A DNA stretch of 11,011 bases from Verrucomicrobia bacterium UBA1211 (GTDB taxonomy: Bacteria > Verrucomicrobiota > Kiritimatiellia > RFP12 > UBA1067): contig DBXN01000165.1 of NCBI GenBank assembly GCA_002309585.1, positions 595-11,605 of the forward strand. The letters run 5' to 3'. Positions within the stretch are counted from its first letter, which is position 1; each line of letters opens with the position of its first letter. A model generated the notes under the pieces. That model saw only the letters and a program-made list of their open reading frames with translations. It was not told the origin of the DNA and did not search any database. This document shows, piece after piece, positions 1 to 7,068 of the stretch. Made by a program: the position numbers and the translations under genes.

Positions 1-3000
1 CGCGTGGCGGAGGAGTTCGGCGAGGAGCCGGGCCGCACGGTCGGTTTCCAGCACCGTTTCGACAAACGGCTCTCCGCCGAGACCCGGATCAAATTCATGA
101 CCGACGGCATTCTGCTGGCGGAAACCCGCACGGACCGCCACTTCCGCGCCTACGACACCTTGATCATTGACGAGGCGCACGAACGGTCGCTCAACATCGA
201 TTTCCTGCTGGGGATCCTGAAACGCACCGTGGCGCGTCGCCGCGACCTCTCCCTGATCATCAGCTCCGCGACGCTGGACGTGGCGCGTTTCTCCACCTTC
301 TTCGGCGGCGCGCCGATCGTCTCCGTGCCTGGCCGGCTCTATCCGATCGAGACCCGCTGGCGGCCGGCGGATGAGGAGGACGAGGCCGATCTGCCGCGTC
401 AGATCGCCCGCGCCGTCGATGAGCTTTCCACCGAGGGGAAGGGCGATATCCTGGTCTTCCTGCCGGGCGAGCGCGATATCCGCGAAGCCGCCGAGACCCT
501 CACCGGCCGGCGCTATCCCGGCACCGAGATCATCCCGCTTCTGGCTTCCCTCCCGGCGGGGGAACAGCAACGGGCCTTTACCCTCTCTTCCAACCGGCGG
601 ATCATCCTCTCGACCAATGTCGCGGAGACCTCGGTGACCTTGCCGGGTATCCGTTATGTGATCGATTCGGGGTTGGTCCGCCTCAACCGCTACAACCCGC
701 GTACCCATGTCCAGCGGCTCCAGATCGAGCCGGTCTCCCAGGCGAGCGCCAACCAGCGCAAGGGACGTTGTGGCCGTATCGCGCCGGGTGTTTGCATCCG
801 GCTCTACGGCGAGGACGATTTTAAGAAACGCGACGCCTATACCCCGCCCGAGATCCTACGTTCCAGCCTGGCGGGGGTTATCCTGACGATGCTGGATCTG
901 AAACTCGGCGACATCGCCTCTTTCCCGTTGATTGATCCGCCCTCCCCGGCGATGATCCGGGAGGGATACCGCGAGCTGGAGCAGTTGGGGGCGTTGGAGC
1001 CGGTCCATCGACGGGAGACCGATCCCGACCGCGAGGAGGCACCCTTCCAGTTTAGTCGGCTTGGACGCCAGCTGGCGCGGCTCCCGCTGGAACCCGCGTT
1101 GGGGCGTGTCCTTTTCGCGGCGGACCGGGAAGAGTCGCTCGCCGACGCGCTGATCCTGGTGGCGGCGATGGAGTGTGACGATCCTCGCCGCCGGCCGATC
1201 GAGCAGAAGGAGGAGGCGGACCGCCTCCATGCGCGTTTCCTCTCGCCCGTTTCCGACTTCGCCGCGCTGCTGAAGCTCTGGCGGTGGTACCATGAACAGA
1301 CCGAGCGGCAATCCCAGTCCTTCGCGCGCCGGCTCTGCAAGGCCAACTTTCTCTCCTATCCCAAGATGCGCGAGTGGGCGGATTTACGCGACCAGCTTGA
1401 ACGGCTCTGCCGGGAGACGCTGTCGCTCGATACCGCGTCCGCCCGCGGGGGCGATGCCGGGCTGCACCGCGCATTACTCGCCGGTCTGATCGGCAACCTC
1501 GGTAAGCGCGATCCCGAGACGAACGATTACCGGGGGACGCGCGGGATCCGTTTCGCCATCTTCCCCGGTTCGGGTCTCGCCAAGAAGAAGGAGCAGAAGG
1601 TCGATCCGAAACAGCCGAAACACGGTGCCGTCTCCCTGACCCGCGAATGGGTCCTGACCGGCGAGCTGGTCGAGACCTCCCGGCTCTTCGCCCGGATGGT
1701 CGCCTGCATCGATCCGGCGTGGATCGAGCCGGTCGCGGGTCATCTCTGTTCCTACAGCTACCACTCGCCCGAATGGGACGGTCAGCGCGGGTTCGTCCGG
1801 GTGAGGGAACGGGTGACCCTCTTCGGGTTGGTACTGGTCGAGGGGCGGACGCGGGACGACAGCCGGATCAATCCGGAGGAGGCGCGGGGCATTTTCATCC
1901 GGGAGGGGCTGTTGCGCGGCGATCTTCCGAAGCCGATTCCCCCCGCCGTTCTTGCCAATCTGGAGCGGATTCGGGCACTGGAGGCGGCCGAGGAGAAGAC
2001 CCGCCAGCACGGTCAGCTCTTCGATCCCGAAATCGCCTTCCGCTTTTATGACGCCCATCTGCCGCCGACGGTCTGCAATATGTCGGATTTGCGGAAGTGG
2101 CTGAAACAGGCCGCCCCGTCGGAGCGGGATGCCCTTGTCATGAAGGCCTCCGATCTGCCCCCGGTGCGGGATCTCTCGAAGTTGTTTCCCGATGCCGTGG
2201 TCCTCAACGGCAACCGGTTGCGGCTGGATTACCGCCACGCGCCGGGCGAACCGGACGACGGCGTGACCTGCACGGTGCCGGTTTCCCTGCTGCCCCAGGC
2301 GGCGGCGTGGCGGTCGGAGTGGTTGGTGCCGGGGCTTCTCGACGAGAAGGTGCATTGGATGCTGGCCACGTTGCCCACCCGGTTGCGGCGGCTGCTGATT
2401 CCGATGGATGAGACCCTCGCGATGTGCCGCGCCCGGATGCGTCCCGGCGAGGGGGCTTTGGCCCATGCCCTGATTGATGCGGTCTACGCCGAACGCGGCA
2501 TCAGGATCCCCGAAGACGCCTGGCTGGAAAAGCGTGTGCCGGACCATCTTCAGATGCGGTTCCGGGTGGTGGATGCCGACGGGAAGGAGTTGGGCGCGGG
2601 CCGCGCGATCGAGACTTTGGTCCGGATGTTCGGGAAGGATCGTCCGGTCGCGGCACGTCCCGAAGCGTCCCGCTGGCATCGAACCGGTCTGGTCCGATGG
2701 GATTTCGGGGATCTTCCGGAGCGGGTCGATGTCGGGAAGGTCGGCTGGCCGATCATCCACTATCCCGCGTTGAAGGACGACGGGGATTCCGTCTCCATCC
2801 GGCTCTTCGCGGATGCCGCCGTCGCCGCCGCGACCCATGAGAAGGGATGCTGCCGCCTCTTCGCGCTGGCCCTCGGCAAGGAGTGGAAACGGTATGTCCA
2901 GCCGCTTTCCCTGCCCCGCGATGTCCTGCTCTACATCAGCCAGCTGGAGATGACCCCCGCCTCGCTCGGAAAGGAGATCGCCGAGGCGGCGTTGCGCGAG

Positions 3001-3543
3001 ACCTTCACGGCGGGCCGGCCGGCCATCCGGAACGCGGCGGCGTTCGACGAACGTTTCGAGCGGGAACGCGGCAACCTCTACCGGATCCATCTGGAGCGCG
3101 CCCGGCTGGTGACCGCCCTGTTGCGGACGGCGGGTGCGGTCGAACAATCGCTGTCGGACACGGCGCTGCCCGATTCCGCGCGGGACGATGTCGGCGAGCA
3201 GCTCGCCTGGCTCATCTTCCCCGGATTCGCCGCCACCATCCCCGATGCCCAGCTGCGCGCGTTTCCGCGCTATCTGGAGGGATGCCGCATCCGCCTCCAG
3301 CGGGCGAAGAACAATCCCGCCGGCGATTCACGCAAGGCGCAGGAGTTTGCCCCGTTCTGGAAACGGTATGTCGATTTCGTCACGCAGGAGCATCCGCCCC
3401 GTCACAACGCGGAGGCGCTGAACGGCTACCGGTGGCAGCTGGAGGAGTTCCGCATTTCCCTTTTCGCCCAGGAGCTGAAGACGGCGGTACCCGTCTCCGC
3501 CAAGCGCCTCACGGCGTTATGGGAACAGGTCGGACGGTTTTGA
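1..3543 (+). CDS. hrpA: ATP-dependent RNA helicase HrpA, DEAH box (5' truncated by window edge)
   Basis: This is a DEAH-box RNA helicase that unwinds or remodels RNA using ATP. E. coli HrpA has been linked to mRNA processing and rescue of stalled ribosomes. The frame is open to the left edge, so the true start and the Walker A motif lie outside. E. coli HrpA is about 1300 residues; about 1180 are here. Numbering from the GTG at position 4: DEAH box at residues 56-59, motif III SAT at 88-90, and motif VI QRKGRCGR at 251-258, which is the HrpA form and not the QRAGRAGR form of HrpB or eukaryotic relatives. A helicase-associated (HA2) region follows at about 290-420 (FPLIDPP, then a helical region). 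An OB-fold-like stretch lies at about 495-576. The long C-terminal part (about 590-1179) matches the DUF3418 domain typical of bacterial HrpA, including LEEFRISLFAQELKT near the end. It ends in TGA and the next gene starts 28 bp later. The family call is firm. The cellular role in this organism is inferred. Confidence 0.95.
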   Translation, partial: RVAEEFGEEPGRTVGFQHRFDKRLSAETRIKFMTDGILLAETRTDRHFRAYDTLIIDEAHERSLNIDFLLGILKRTVARRRDLSLIISSATLDVARFSTFFGGAPIVSVPGRLYPIETRWRPADEEDEADLPRQIARAVDELSTEGKGDILVFLPGERDIREAAETLTGRRYPGTEIIPLLASLPAGEQQRAFTLSSNRRIILSTNVAETSVTLPGIRYVIDSGLVRLNRYNPRTHVQRLQIEPVSQASANQRKGRCGRIAPGVCIRLYGEDDFKKRDAYTPPEILRSSLAGVILTMLDLKLGDIASFPLIDPPSPAMIREGYRELEQLGALEPVHRRETDPDREEAPFQFSRLGRQLARLPLEPALGRVLFAADREESLADALILVAAMECDDPRRRPIEQKEEADRLHARFLSPVSDFAALLKLWRWYHEQTERQSQSFARRLCKANFLSYPKMREWADLRDQLERLCRETLSLDTASARGGDAGLHRALLAGLIGNLGKRDPETNDYRGTRGIRFAIFPGSGLAKKKEQKVDPKQPKHGAVSLTREWVLTGELVETSRLFARMVACIDPAWIEPVAGHLCSYSYHSPEWDGQRGFVRVRERVTLFGLVLVEGRTRDDSRINPEEARGIFIREGLLRGDLPKPIPPAVLANLERIRALEAAEEKTRQHGQLFDPEIAFRFYDAHLPPTVCNMSDLRKWLKQAAPSERDALVMKASDLPPVRDLSKLFPDAVVLNGNRLRLDYRHAPGEPDDGVTCTVPVSLLPQAAAWRSEWLVPGLLDEKVHWMLATLPTRLRRLLIPMDETLAMCRARMRPGEGALAHALIDAVYAERGIRIPEDAWLEKRVPDHLQMRFRVVDADGKELGAGRAIETLVRMFGKDRPVAARPEASRWHRTGLVRWDFGDLPERVDVGKVGWPIIHYPALKDDGDSVSIRLFADAAVAAATHEKGCCRLFALALGKEWKRYVQPLSLPRDVLLYISQLEMTPASLGKEIAEAALRETFTAGRPAIRNAAAFDERFERERGNLYRIHLERARLVTALLRTAGAVEQSLSDTALPDSARDDVGEQLAWLIFPGFAATIPDAQLRAFPRYLEGCRIRLQRAKNNPAGDSRKAQEFAPFWKRYVDFVTQEHPPRHNAEALNGYRWQLEEFRISLFAQELKTAVPVSAKRLTALWEQVGRF

Positions 3544-3571
3544 GGATAAGCATTGAAGAACAGGAGATGAC

Positions 3572-4639
3572 ATGAACGTGACCAACGAACCGATCACCGA
3601 TTACGCGGCGGCCCTGGAAGGCGGCGGGATCACCAGCGCCTATCTTCGCGCGAACACCAAGATTCGCGGATGGACATCGCTGATGCTCTTCGGCATCCTG
3701 TTGGGGTCGCTCTTCAGTCTCATTTATCCGATCGTGACCTTCTTCCAGAATCCGTCCCACGCGATAACCCCCTATTTCGGTTATCTGGATATTCTGCTCG
3801 GCGTGATCACATGTGTCGTGGGGTTGATCGCCTCCATCGGCGTCTTCCGCCGTCTGCCGGGTGCCGTCTTTTGGCTCCGCTGCTATTTTGTCATCTGCTT
3901 TGCGACGAATCTGATCTCCGTCGTCTGTTCGGGGATGGAGGAGCTCTCCGCGTTCGAGGCGAAAACGACGGTGCGGGGCATTGTCTGGTCCGTCATCTGG
4001 TTCATCTATACCTTCCGTTCCAAGCAGTTGGAGGAGGTGCTGCCGAAACGCTTCCGGAAGGCGTCCGGGGGCGAGATCGTGTTGGCGGCCGTCCTGGCGC
4101 TGGCGCCGGTCGCCTGTTTCGCGATGGGTTACTACACCATGTATCGCCGGGCGGAACAGTGGTCTGTCGCGGACATCCGGCAGGCGGATCTTCCGGACGG
4201 CACCTTCACCGACGGCCATATCATCGCCGCGAAATTGGAGAACGCCATCATCCAGACCCCGCCCGACGGGGAGGTGGGCACCTGCGTTCTGAACTGCCTG
4301 GGATCGTATTGCCTGTTTGTCGCCTCCATGCTGTTCGGGGATGACGGGGATGCGACATTCGAATCGGTCAGGCAGGAATCCCGGAACGAGGAGTTCGGGC
4401 AGATGCGGGAGACGGAGGTCACCGACGAAACCCGGCAGATCAACGGACGGAAGGCCCGCGTGAAAGTCGTTCGGTTGACCGGCGACAAGGCGGAAGACGA
4501 GTCGTATCATTGGCGTTTCGCGATACTTTACGATCCCGAAACCCATAAGGCCGCCATCCTCTCCGGTTATGACGGCCTGACCGACGCATCCTACTTCGAC
4601 GAACTGCTCACCTCTATCCGATTCAAGAATGAAAAATGA
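3572..4639 (+). CDS. Membrane protein with DUF2569-like N-terminal half and soluble C-terminal domain
   Basis: This is a 355-residue protein, probably in the inner membrane. The ATG is supported by AGGAG at 3562-3566 with a 5-nt spacer. Hydrophobic segments lie at about 33-58, 71-92, 99-119, 134-149 and 168-190. The first four, with the opening IRGW and the block VRGIVWSVIWFIYTFRSK (134-151), resemble the four-helix DUF2569 family, judged by eye. After helix 5 comes a soluble domain of about 165 residues. Its end (motifs RKARVKVVRL and YHWRFAILYDPE, then TSIRFKNEK) has the rhythm of a PsbP/DcrB-like alpha/beta domain, which is only a weak guess. Function is not known. It lies 28 bp behind the helicase gene without a visible terminator, so co-transcription is likely. 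The last codons (KNEK, stop) fall inside the heptamer repeat array at 4626-4660, so the repeat provides the stop codon. That suggests the C-terminus may have been altered when the repeat arrived. Confidence 0.85.
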   Translation: MNVTNEPITDYAAALEGGGITSAYLRANTKIRGWTSLMLFGILLGSLFSLIYPIVTFFQNPSHAITPYFGYLDILLGVITCVVGLIASIGVFRRLPGAVFWLRCYFVICFATNLISVVCSGMEELSAFEAKTTVRGIVWSVIWFIYTFRSKQLEEVLPKRFRKASGGEIVLAAVLALAPVACFAMGYYTMYRRAEQWSVADIRQADLPDGTFTDGHIIAAKLENAIIQTPPDGEVGTCVLNCLGSYCLFVASMLFGDDGDATFESVRQESRNEEFGQMRETEVTDETRQINGRKARVKVVRLTGDKAEDESYHWRFAILYDPETHKAAILSGYDGLTDASYFDELLTSIRFKNEK

Positions 4640-4660
4640 AGAATGAGGAGTGAAAAATGA
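4626..4660 (+). repeat. Heptamer array RRARTGA x5, stop codons in all three frames
   Basis: Five contiguous 7-nt units are read directly: AGAATGA, AAAATGA, AGAATGA, GGAGTGA, AAAATGA. Each ends in TGA. Because 7 is not a multiple of 3, the five TGA triplets (4630, 4637, 4644, 4651, 4658) fall in all three forward frames. The second one is the stop codon of the upstream membrane protein. The purine-only bias and the period suggest a replication-slippage or dispersed repeat and not a protein-coding sequence. Confidence 0.8.
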
Positions 4661-4677
4661 AGGAACGGGGGTGACGA

Positions 4678-4742
4678 GGGAGGGCCGCGCTCCGTCGCGG
4701 CCGGTCAGGCGGGCGGCGGACGCGACGGAGCGCGTCCCTCCC
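4678..4742. repeat. Large inverted repeat, 25-nt arms, 15-nt loop
   Basis: The arms are 4678-4702 and 4718-4742, with a 15-nt GC-rich loop at 4703-4717. They pair at 23 of 25 positions. The two mismatches are at arm positions 8 and 23. The core GCGCTCCGTCGCG is perfectly complementary in the other arm. No T-run follows on the plus strand; the sequence after it is a CAACCCT repeat. A classic intrinsic terminator is therefore not supported, although a strong RNA hairpin would form if it were transcribed. It has the shape of a dispersed palindromic intergenic element (REP or MITE-like). It carries no coding sequence. Confidence 0.85.
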
Positions 4743-4774
4743 AACCCTCAACCCTCAACGCTCAACCCTCAACC
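4743..4774 (+). repeat. Heptamer array AACCCTC x4.5
   Basis: Tandem units are AACCCTC, AACCCTC, AACGCTC, AACCCTC and a partial AACC. The array starts directly after the last base of the inverted repeat at 4678-4742. It has the same 7-nt period as the array on the other side of that palindrome, but an unrelated sequence. Similarity to eukaryotic telomere repeats is coincidental in this bacterial setting. Confidence 0.8.
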
Positions 4775-4780
4775 GCATTG

Positions 4781-4880
4781 AAGTCCATCGATTTTTGTGA
4801 TGGAAATCACAAAAGTGGATCGACATTTGTGTATCCGAATCACAAAAGTGGATTGACTTTTGTGAATCCGGGGTGATACC
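4781..4880 (+). repeat. Three ~33-bp tandem direct repeats upstream of the DUF4143 ATPase
   Basis: Units run 4781-4812, 4813-4845 and 4846-4880. Aligned starts are AAGTCCATCGATTTTTGTG, AAGTGGATCGACATTTGTG and AAGTGGATTGACTTTTGTG. Each unit carries its own short inverted repeat around the TTTGTG core: CCAT/ATGG in unit 1, and GGAT/ATCC in units 2 and 3. Units 1 and 2 end in AATCACAA, which forms a second dyad with TTTGTG. The third unit contains the likely -35 box TTGACT. These look like operator repeats for a DNA-binding regulator, or decayed copies of one promoter segment. There is no open frame through them. Confidence 0.75.
4793..4814. promoter_or_regulatory. CRP/FNR-like palindrome
   Basis: Nine-bp perfect arms TTTTGTGAT (4793-4801) and ATCACAAAA (4806-4814) surround GGAA. 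The inner part has the form TGTGA-N6-TCACA, the classic CRP-type site. It is centred about 80 bp upstream of the predicted transcription start of the ATPase gene and straddles the junction of repeat units 1 and 2. Whether a CRP-family regulator binds here is inference. The equivalent at the unit 2/3 junction is imperfect (TGTG and TCACA, spaced one base wider). Confidence 0.45.
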
Positions 4881-4882
4881 CT
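4853..4882 (+). promoter_or_regulatory. Putative promoter of the DUF4143 ATPase gene
   Basis: A -35 box TTGACT (4853-4858), an 18-nt spacer and a -10 like TACCCT (4877-4882). The -10 is weak (three of six), but the same arrangement, TTGACT then TGAYACCCT, recurs upstream of the gene at 7228. The predicted start is near 4889, giving a very short leader before the ATG at 4902. Confidence 0.4.
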
Positions 4883-4898
4883 TTCGTCTGAAAGGGTA
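4877..4898. promoter_or_regulatory. 9-bp hairpin or operator abutting the ATPase start codon
   Basis: Perfect arms TACCCTTTC (4877-4885) and GAAAGGGTA (4890-4898) with loop GTCT. The right arm contains the only Shine-Dalgarno-like stretch, AAAGGG, and ends 3 nt before the ATG at 4902. If transcribed whole, the hairpin would hide the ribosome-binding site. If the TTGACT promoter is correct, its left arm is the -10 region and is not transcribed, and the palindrome acts more plausibly as a DNA operator. Confidence 0.6.
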
Positions 4899-4901
4899 AC
4901 C

Positions 4902-6263
4902 ATGAAAAGAAACATTTTATCTCAGATGATGGCGTGGAATCGGCGCAAGGTCCGCAAACCGCTTGTGTTGATGGGTGCAAGACAGGTCGGGAAAACCTGG
5001 CTTTTGAATGAGTTTGCCCAAACGGCTTATCGGGGAAACGCCGTTTATGTCAATCTGATGAAGATGAGGATGTTGCGGGATCAATTGGAAGGCGGCGACA
5101 TCACCCCGAAGTCCGTGCTTGAGAAAATCGGCATCGCGCTGGATGTCGAGATTGTCCCCGGCAAGACATTGCTGCTTTTGGATGAAATCCAGGAATCCTC
5201 GAATGTTCTGACTTCACTCAAGTTCTTCAACGAGGATATGCCCGAGTTGGCGATCGTGGCCGCCGGTTCGCTTTTGGGGCTTGCGGTGGGCCGTGCGGGG
5301 GGAGCCCGTTCGTTGCCGAACGGGGAGAATCCCAATGAGCCCCGCGGGTCGTTTCCCGTCGGGAAAGTCAATCTTCTCGATGTCCATCCGTTGGATTTTC
5401 CTGAATTTGTCAGGGCCATCGGCAAAAACCGGCTTGCGGATAGGATCGAAAGCGGGGATCCTTCATCTTTGTCGCCCTATGCGCCGGAGCTGGCCGAGAT
5501 GCTCAAACGCTATCTTCTCGTGGGGGGGATGCCGGAGGCCGTCAACGTTTATGCCGATACGGGCAACATGCGCTCCGTCAGGGATGTGCAGAGTGAAATA
5601 TTGTCCGCCTACGACGCCGATTTCGTCAAACACGCGCCCCTTTCGATGCTTCCGAAGATCCGTCTTCTGTGGAACGCCATCCCGTCCCAGCTGGCGAAGG
5701 AGAACAAGAAGTTCATCTATTCCGCGCTGAAGACGGGCGCGCGGGCCCGCGAGTACGAGTCGGCCCTCCAGTGGCTGGACGACGCGGGTATGGTCCGGCA
5801 GGTGTATCGGGTGGGAACGCCGCGTCTTCCGCTCAAATCCTATCGCGACTTCTCCGCCTTCCGCCTGTACATGCATGACGTGGGGCTTCTCGGGGCGATG
5901 AGCGACCTTCCGCCTTCCGCCGTTCTTGAGGGCAATGACCTGTTTACGAACTTCAAGGGGGCTTTGGCGGAGCAGTATGTCCTGCAGGAGTTGACGGTGA
6001 ACGGGTTCGAACCTTGCTACTGGACGAACGACGCCGGGAACGCGGAGGTGGAGTTCGTGATACAGGGGGAAACGGGCGTTTGTCCCGTCGAGGTCAAGGC
6101 CGGGATCAACACGCAAGCCAAAAGTCTTAAGGTCTATCGTGAGTTGTTCTCCCCGCCGTTCGCGTTCCGGACCTCGCTGGCGGCGGCGAATGATGGCCCG
6201 GTGGTTAAGGACATCCCGCTCTATGTTTTCGGTCCCGCCGCGAAGAGACTGTGCCGGGCCTGA
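4902..6263 (+). CDS. AAA+ ATPase with DUF4143 C-terminal domain
   Basis: This 453-residue protein belongs to the orphan P-loop ATPase family with a C-terminal DUF4143 domain, which is common in gut and rumen bacteria and in archaea. The biological role of the family is unknown. Walker A GARQVGKT is at residues 25-32, Walker B LLLLDE at 90-95, and a sensor-like AGS at 121-123, followed by the family motif SFPVGKV (150-156) and HPLDFPEF (162-169). The C-terminal part has a nuclease-like PD-(D/E)XK pattern: E357 in GALAEQYV, E382/E384 in AEVEFVI, and E397-V-K399 in PVEVKAG. Cleavage activity has not been shown from sequence. Residues about 131-149 are an extra loop not usual between the sensor and SFPVGKV, encoded by a palindromic stretch (see 5305-5324). 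The start ATG follows the hairpin at 4877-4898. It stands alone behind an elaborate repeat-rich control region, and its stop lies 8 bp from the stop of a convergent gene. Family call strong, function unknown. Confidence 0.92.
   Translation: MKRNILSQMMAWNRRKVRKPLVLMGARQVGKTWLLNEFAQTAYRGNAVYVNLMKMRMLRDQLEGGDITPKSVLEKIGIALDVEIVPGKTLLLLDEIQESSNVLTSLKFFNEDMPELAIVAAGSLLGLAVGRAGGARSLPNGENPNEPRGSFPVGKVNLLDVHPLDFPEFVRAIGKNRLADRIESGDPSSLSPYAPELAEMLKRYLLVGGMPEAVNVYADTGNMRSVRDVQSEILSAYDADFVKHAPLSMLPKIRLLWNAIPSQLAKENKKFIYSALKTGARAREYESALQWLDDAGMVRQVYRVGTPRLPLKSYRDFSAFRLYMHDVGLLGAMSDLPPSAVLEGNDLFTNFKGALAEQYVLQELTVNGFEPCYWTNDAGNAEVEFVIQGETGVCPVEVKAGINTQAKSLKVYRELFSPPFAFRTSLAAANDGPVVKDIPLYVFGPAAKRLCRA
5305..5324. 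repeat. Palindrome inside the ATPase coding region
   Basis: Eight-bp perfect arms CCCGTTCG (5305-5312) and CGAACGGG (5317-5324) with loop TTGC. They are nested in a weaker outer pair GCGGGG (5295-5300) and CCCCGC (5340-5345). The stretch encodes the extra loop at residues about 131-149 of the DUF4143 ATPase, in frame. Confidence 0.6.
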
Positions 6264-6271
6264 AAACCGGG

Positions 6272-6964
6272 CTACCGCAAATCCGATTCAGGGATGCCGA
6301 AGAGGATTTCCCGGAGTCCGAAGACGGTCGGGGTTTCCGCCTGCTCCGGAACAGTGCCGTCACCCAGACGGGGCGCAAACCGGGTCGGACGCGGCTGCCG
6401 GGCGAGCGTATGGCGCGCGGCCCCGTCGATTCCCCAAACGGTCGCGGACGCCATCGTCAAGGCGAGGAATCCGACGGCGAGAATCCGCCAAACGTTCACG
6501 TTCCGGATGAACCACCAGGCGATGCTGAAAAACGGAACCGCAAAGAGCCCGATCGAGATGCGGACGCCGGTAATCCGTTCGGGGGTGATTCCCATCACCG
6601 CGATCAGCCGGAACAGATGCCAGGTGAAGACCACGGCCGAATAGATCGGAAGCAGATAGGCGATGCTCAAGACGGCGTTTAAGATCAGCCGGTGCGGTTG
6701 GCGGCGGAAAGCGGGAACCGCATAGGCCGTCAGTTTGGCGGAGAGGATGAAGAGAACCGACAAGAGGGTGATCAGCAGAAGGTTCAGCAAACCGGACTGG
6801 TCAAAGGCCCCGCCCGAGATCAGCGTCTTCGAATGGAAACTCCGTCCCAGCGACGGTACCATACGGCAGAGTACCCCATAGGTGCGCCCCGTCACAAACA
6901 AGACCGGCAGGAGGAGAATCCCTCCGGCCGCGATCAGAATCCTGTTCAAAACCGTTCGCTTCAT
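6272..6964 (-). CDS. Hypothetical five-TM membrane protein
   Basis: I do not recognise this 230-residue protein. The chosen start is the ATG at 6964-6962 (MKRTVLNRIL), because the first membrane helix begins at once and a promoter sits just upstream. A longer in-frame start at 7072 would add 36 unlikely residues and would overlap that promoter and a hairpin. GGAG directly touches the ATG, so the ribosome-binding site is poor. Hydrophobic segments lie at about 9-26, 59-84, 93-125 (long, perhaps two short helices), 135-153 and 159-178. A basic, proline-containing tail (HTLARQPRPTRFAPRL) and a short C-terminal end follow. The stop TAG at 6274-6272 lies 8 bp from the stop of the convergent ATPase gene. 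No terminator hairpin is seen in the gap. Overlapping plus-strand frames lack membrane or domain character and are shadows. Confidence 0.7.
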   Translation of the reverse strand: MKRTVLNRILIAAGGILLLPVLFVTGRTYGVLCRMVPSLGRSFHSKTLISGGAFDQSGLLNLLLITLLSVLFILSAKLTAYAVPAFRRQPHRLILNAVLSIAYLLPIYSAVVFTWHLFRLIAVMGITPERITGVRISIGLFAVPFFSIAWWFIRNVNVWRILAVGFLALTMASATVWGIDGAARHTLARQPRPTRFAPRLGDGTVPEQAETPTVFGLREILFGIPESDLR

Positions 6965-7002
6965 CTCCGCTGATCTCTCATGTTTTCTTGAGGACGAAAG
7001 AG

Positions 7003-7031
7003 AGTTTAGTGTATTCCGGGTGGGGGCGCAA
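7003..7031 (-). promoter_or_regulatory. Putative promoter of the minus-strand membrane protein
   Basis: On the minus strand, TTGCGC (7031-7026), a 17-nt spacer and TAAACT (7008-7003). The predicted start is near 6996, leaving a leader of about 30 nt before the ATG at 6964. The spacing is ideal, but the -35 box matches the consensus only in part. Confidence 0.4.
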
Positions 7032-7068
7032 GGGGGACGTTTCCACGGTCGGCACAAAACTGGATGTA

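Noticed and set aside
1474..3147. Long minus-strand open frame opposite the helicase
   Set aside because: It is the mirror of a GC-rich coding gene with strong family motifs on the plus strand; its translation is rich in R, P, G and Q without domains.
4678..4742. Rho-independent terminator for the membrane protein gene
   Set aside because: The stem is strong, but no T-run follows in either direction. It fits a dispersed palindrome better, although it could still affect RNA 3' ends.
3509..4744. Minus-strand open frame of about 410 codons covering the DUF2569-like gene
   Set aside because: It overlaps the helicase end, the whole membrane protein gene and the repeat region. The plus strand has a good ribosome-binding site and clear membrane helices.
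4743..4774. Telomere-like AACCCTC repeats
   Set aside because: The similarity to plant-type telomere repeats is superficial; the array is short, internal and next to bacterial genes.
4781..4880. CRISPR array or plasmid-type replication iterons
   Set aside because: Only three imperfect repeats with no unique spacers of constant length, no cas or replication initiator gene, and a promoter embedded in the last unit.
6251..6682. Plus-strand open frames after the ATPase gene
   Set aside because: They overlap the minus-strand membrane protein; their translations are low-complexity and charged, with no helices or motifs.
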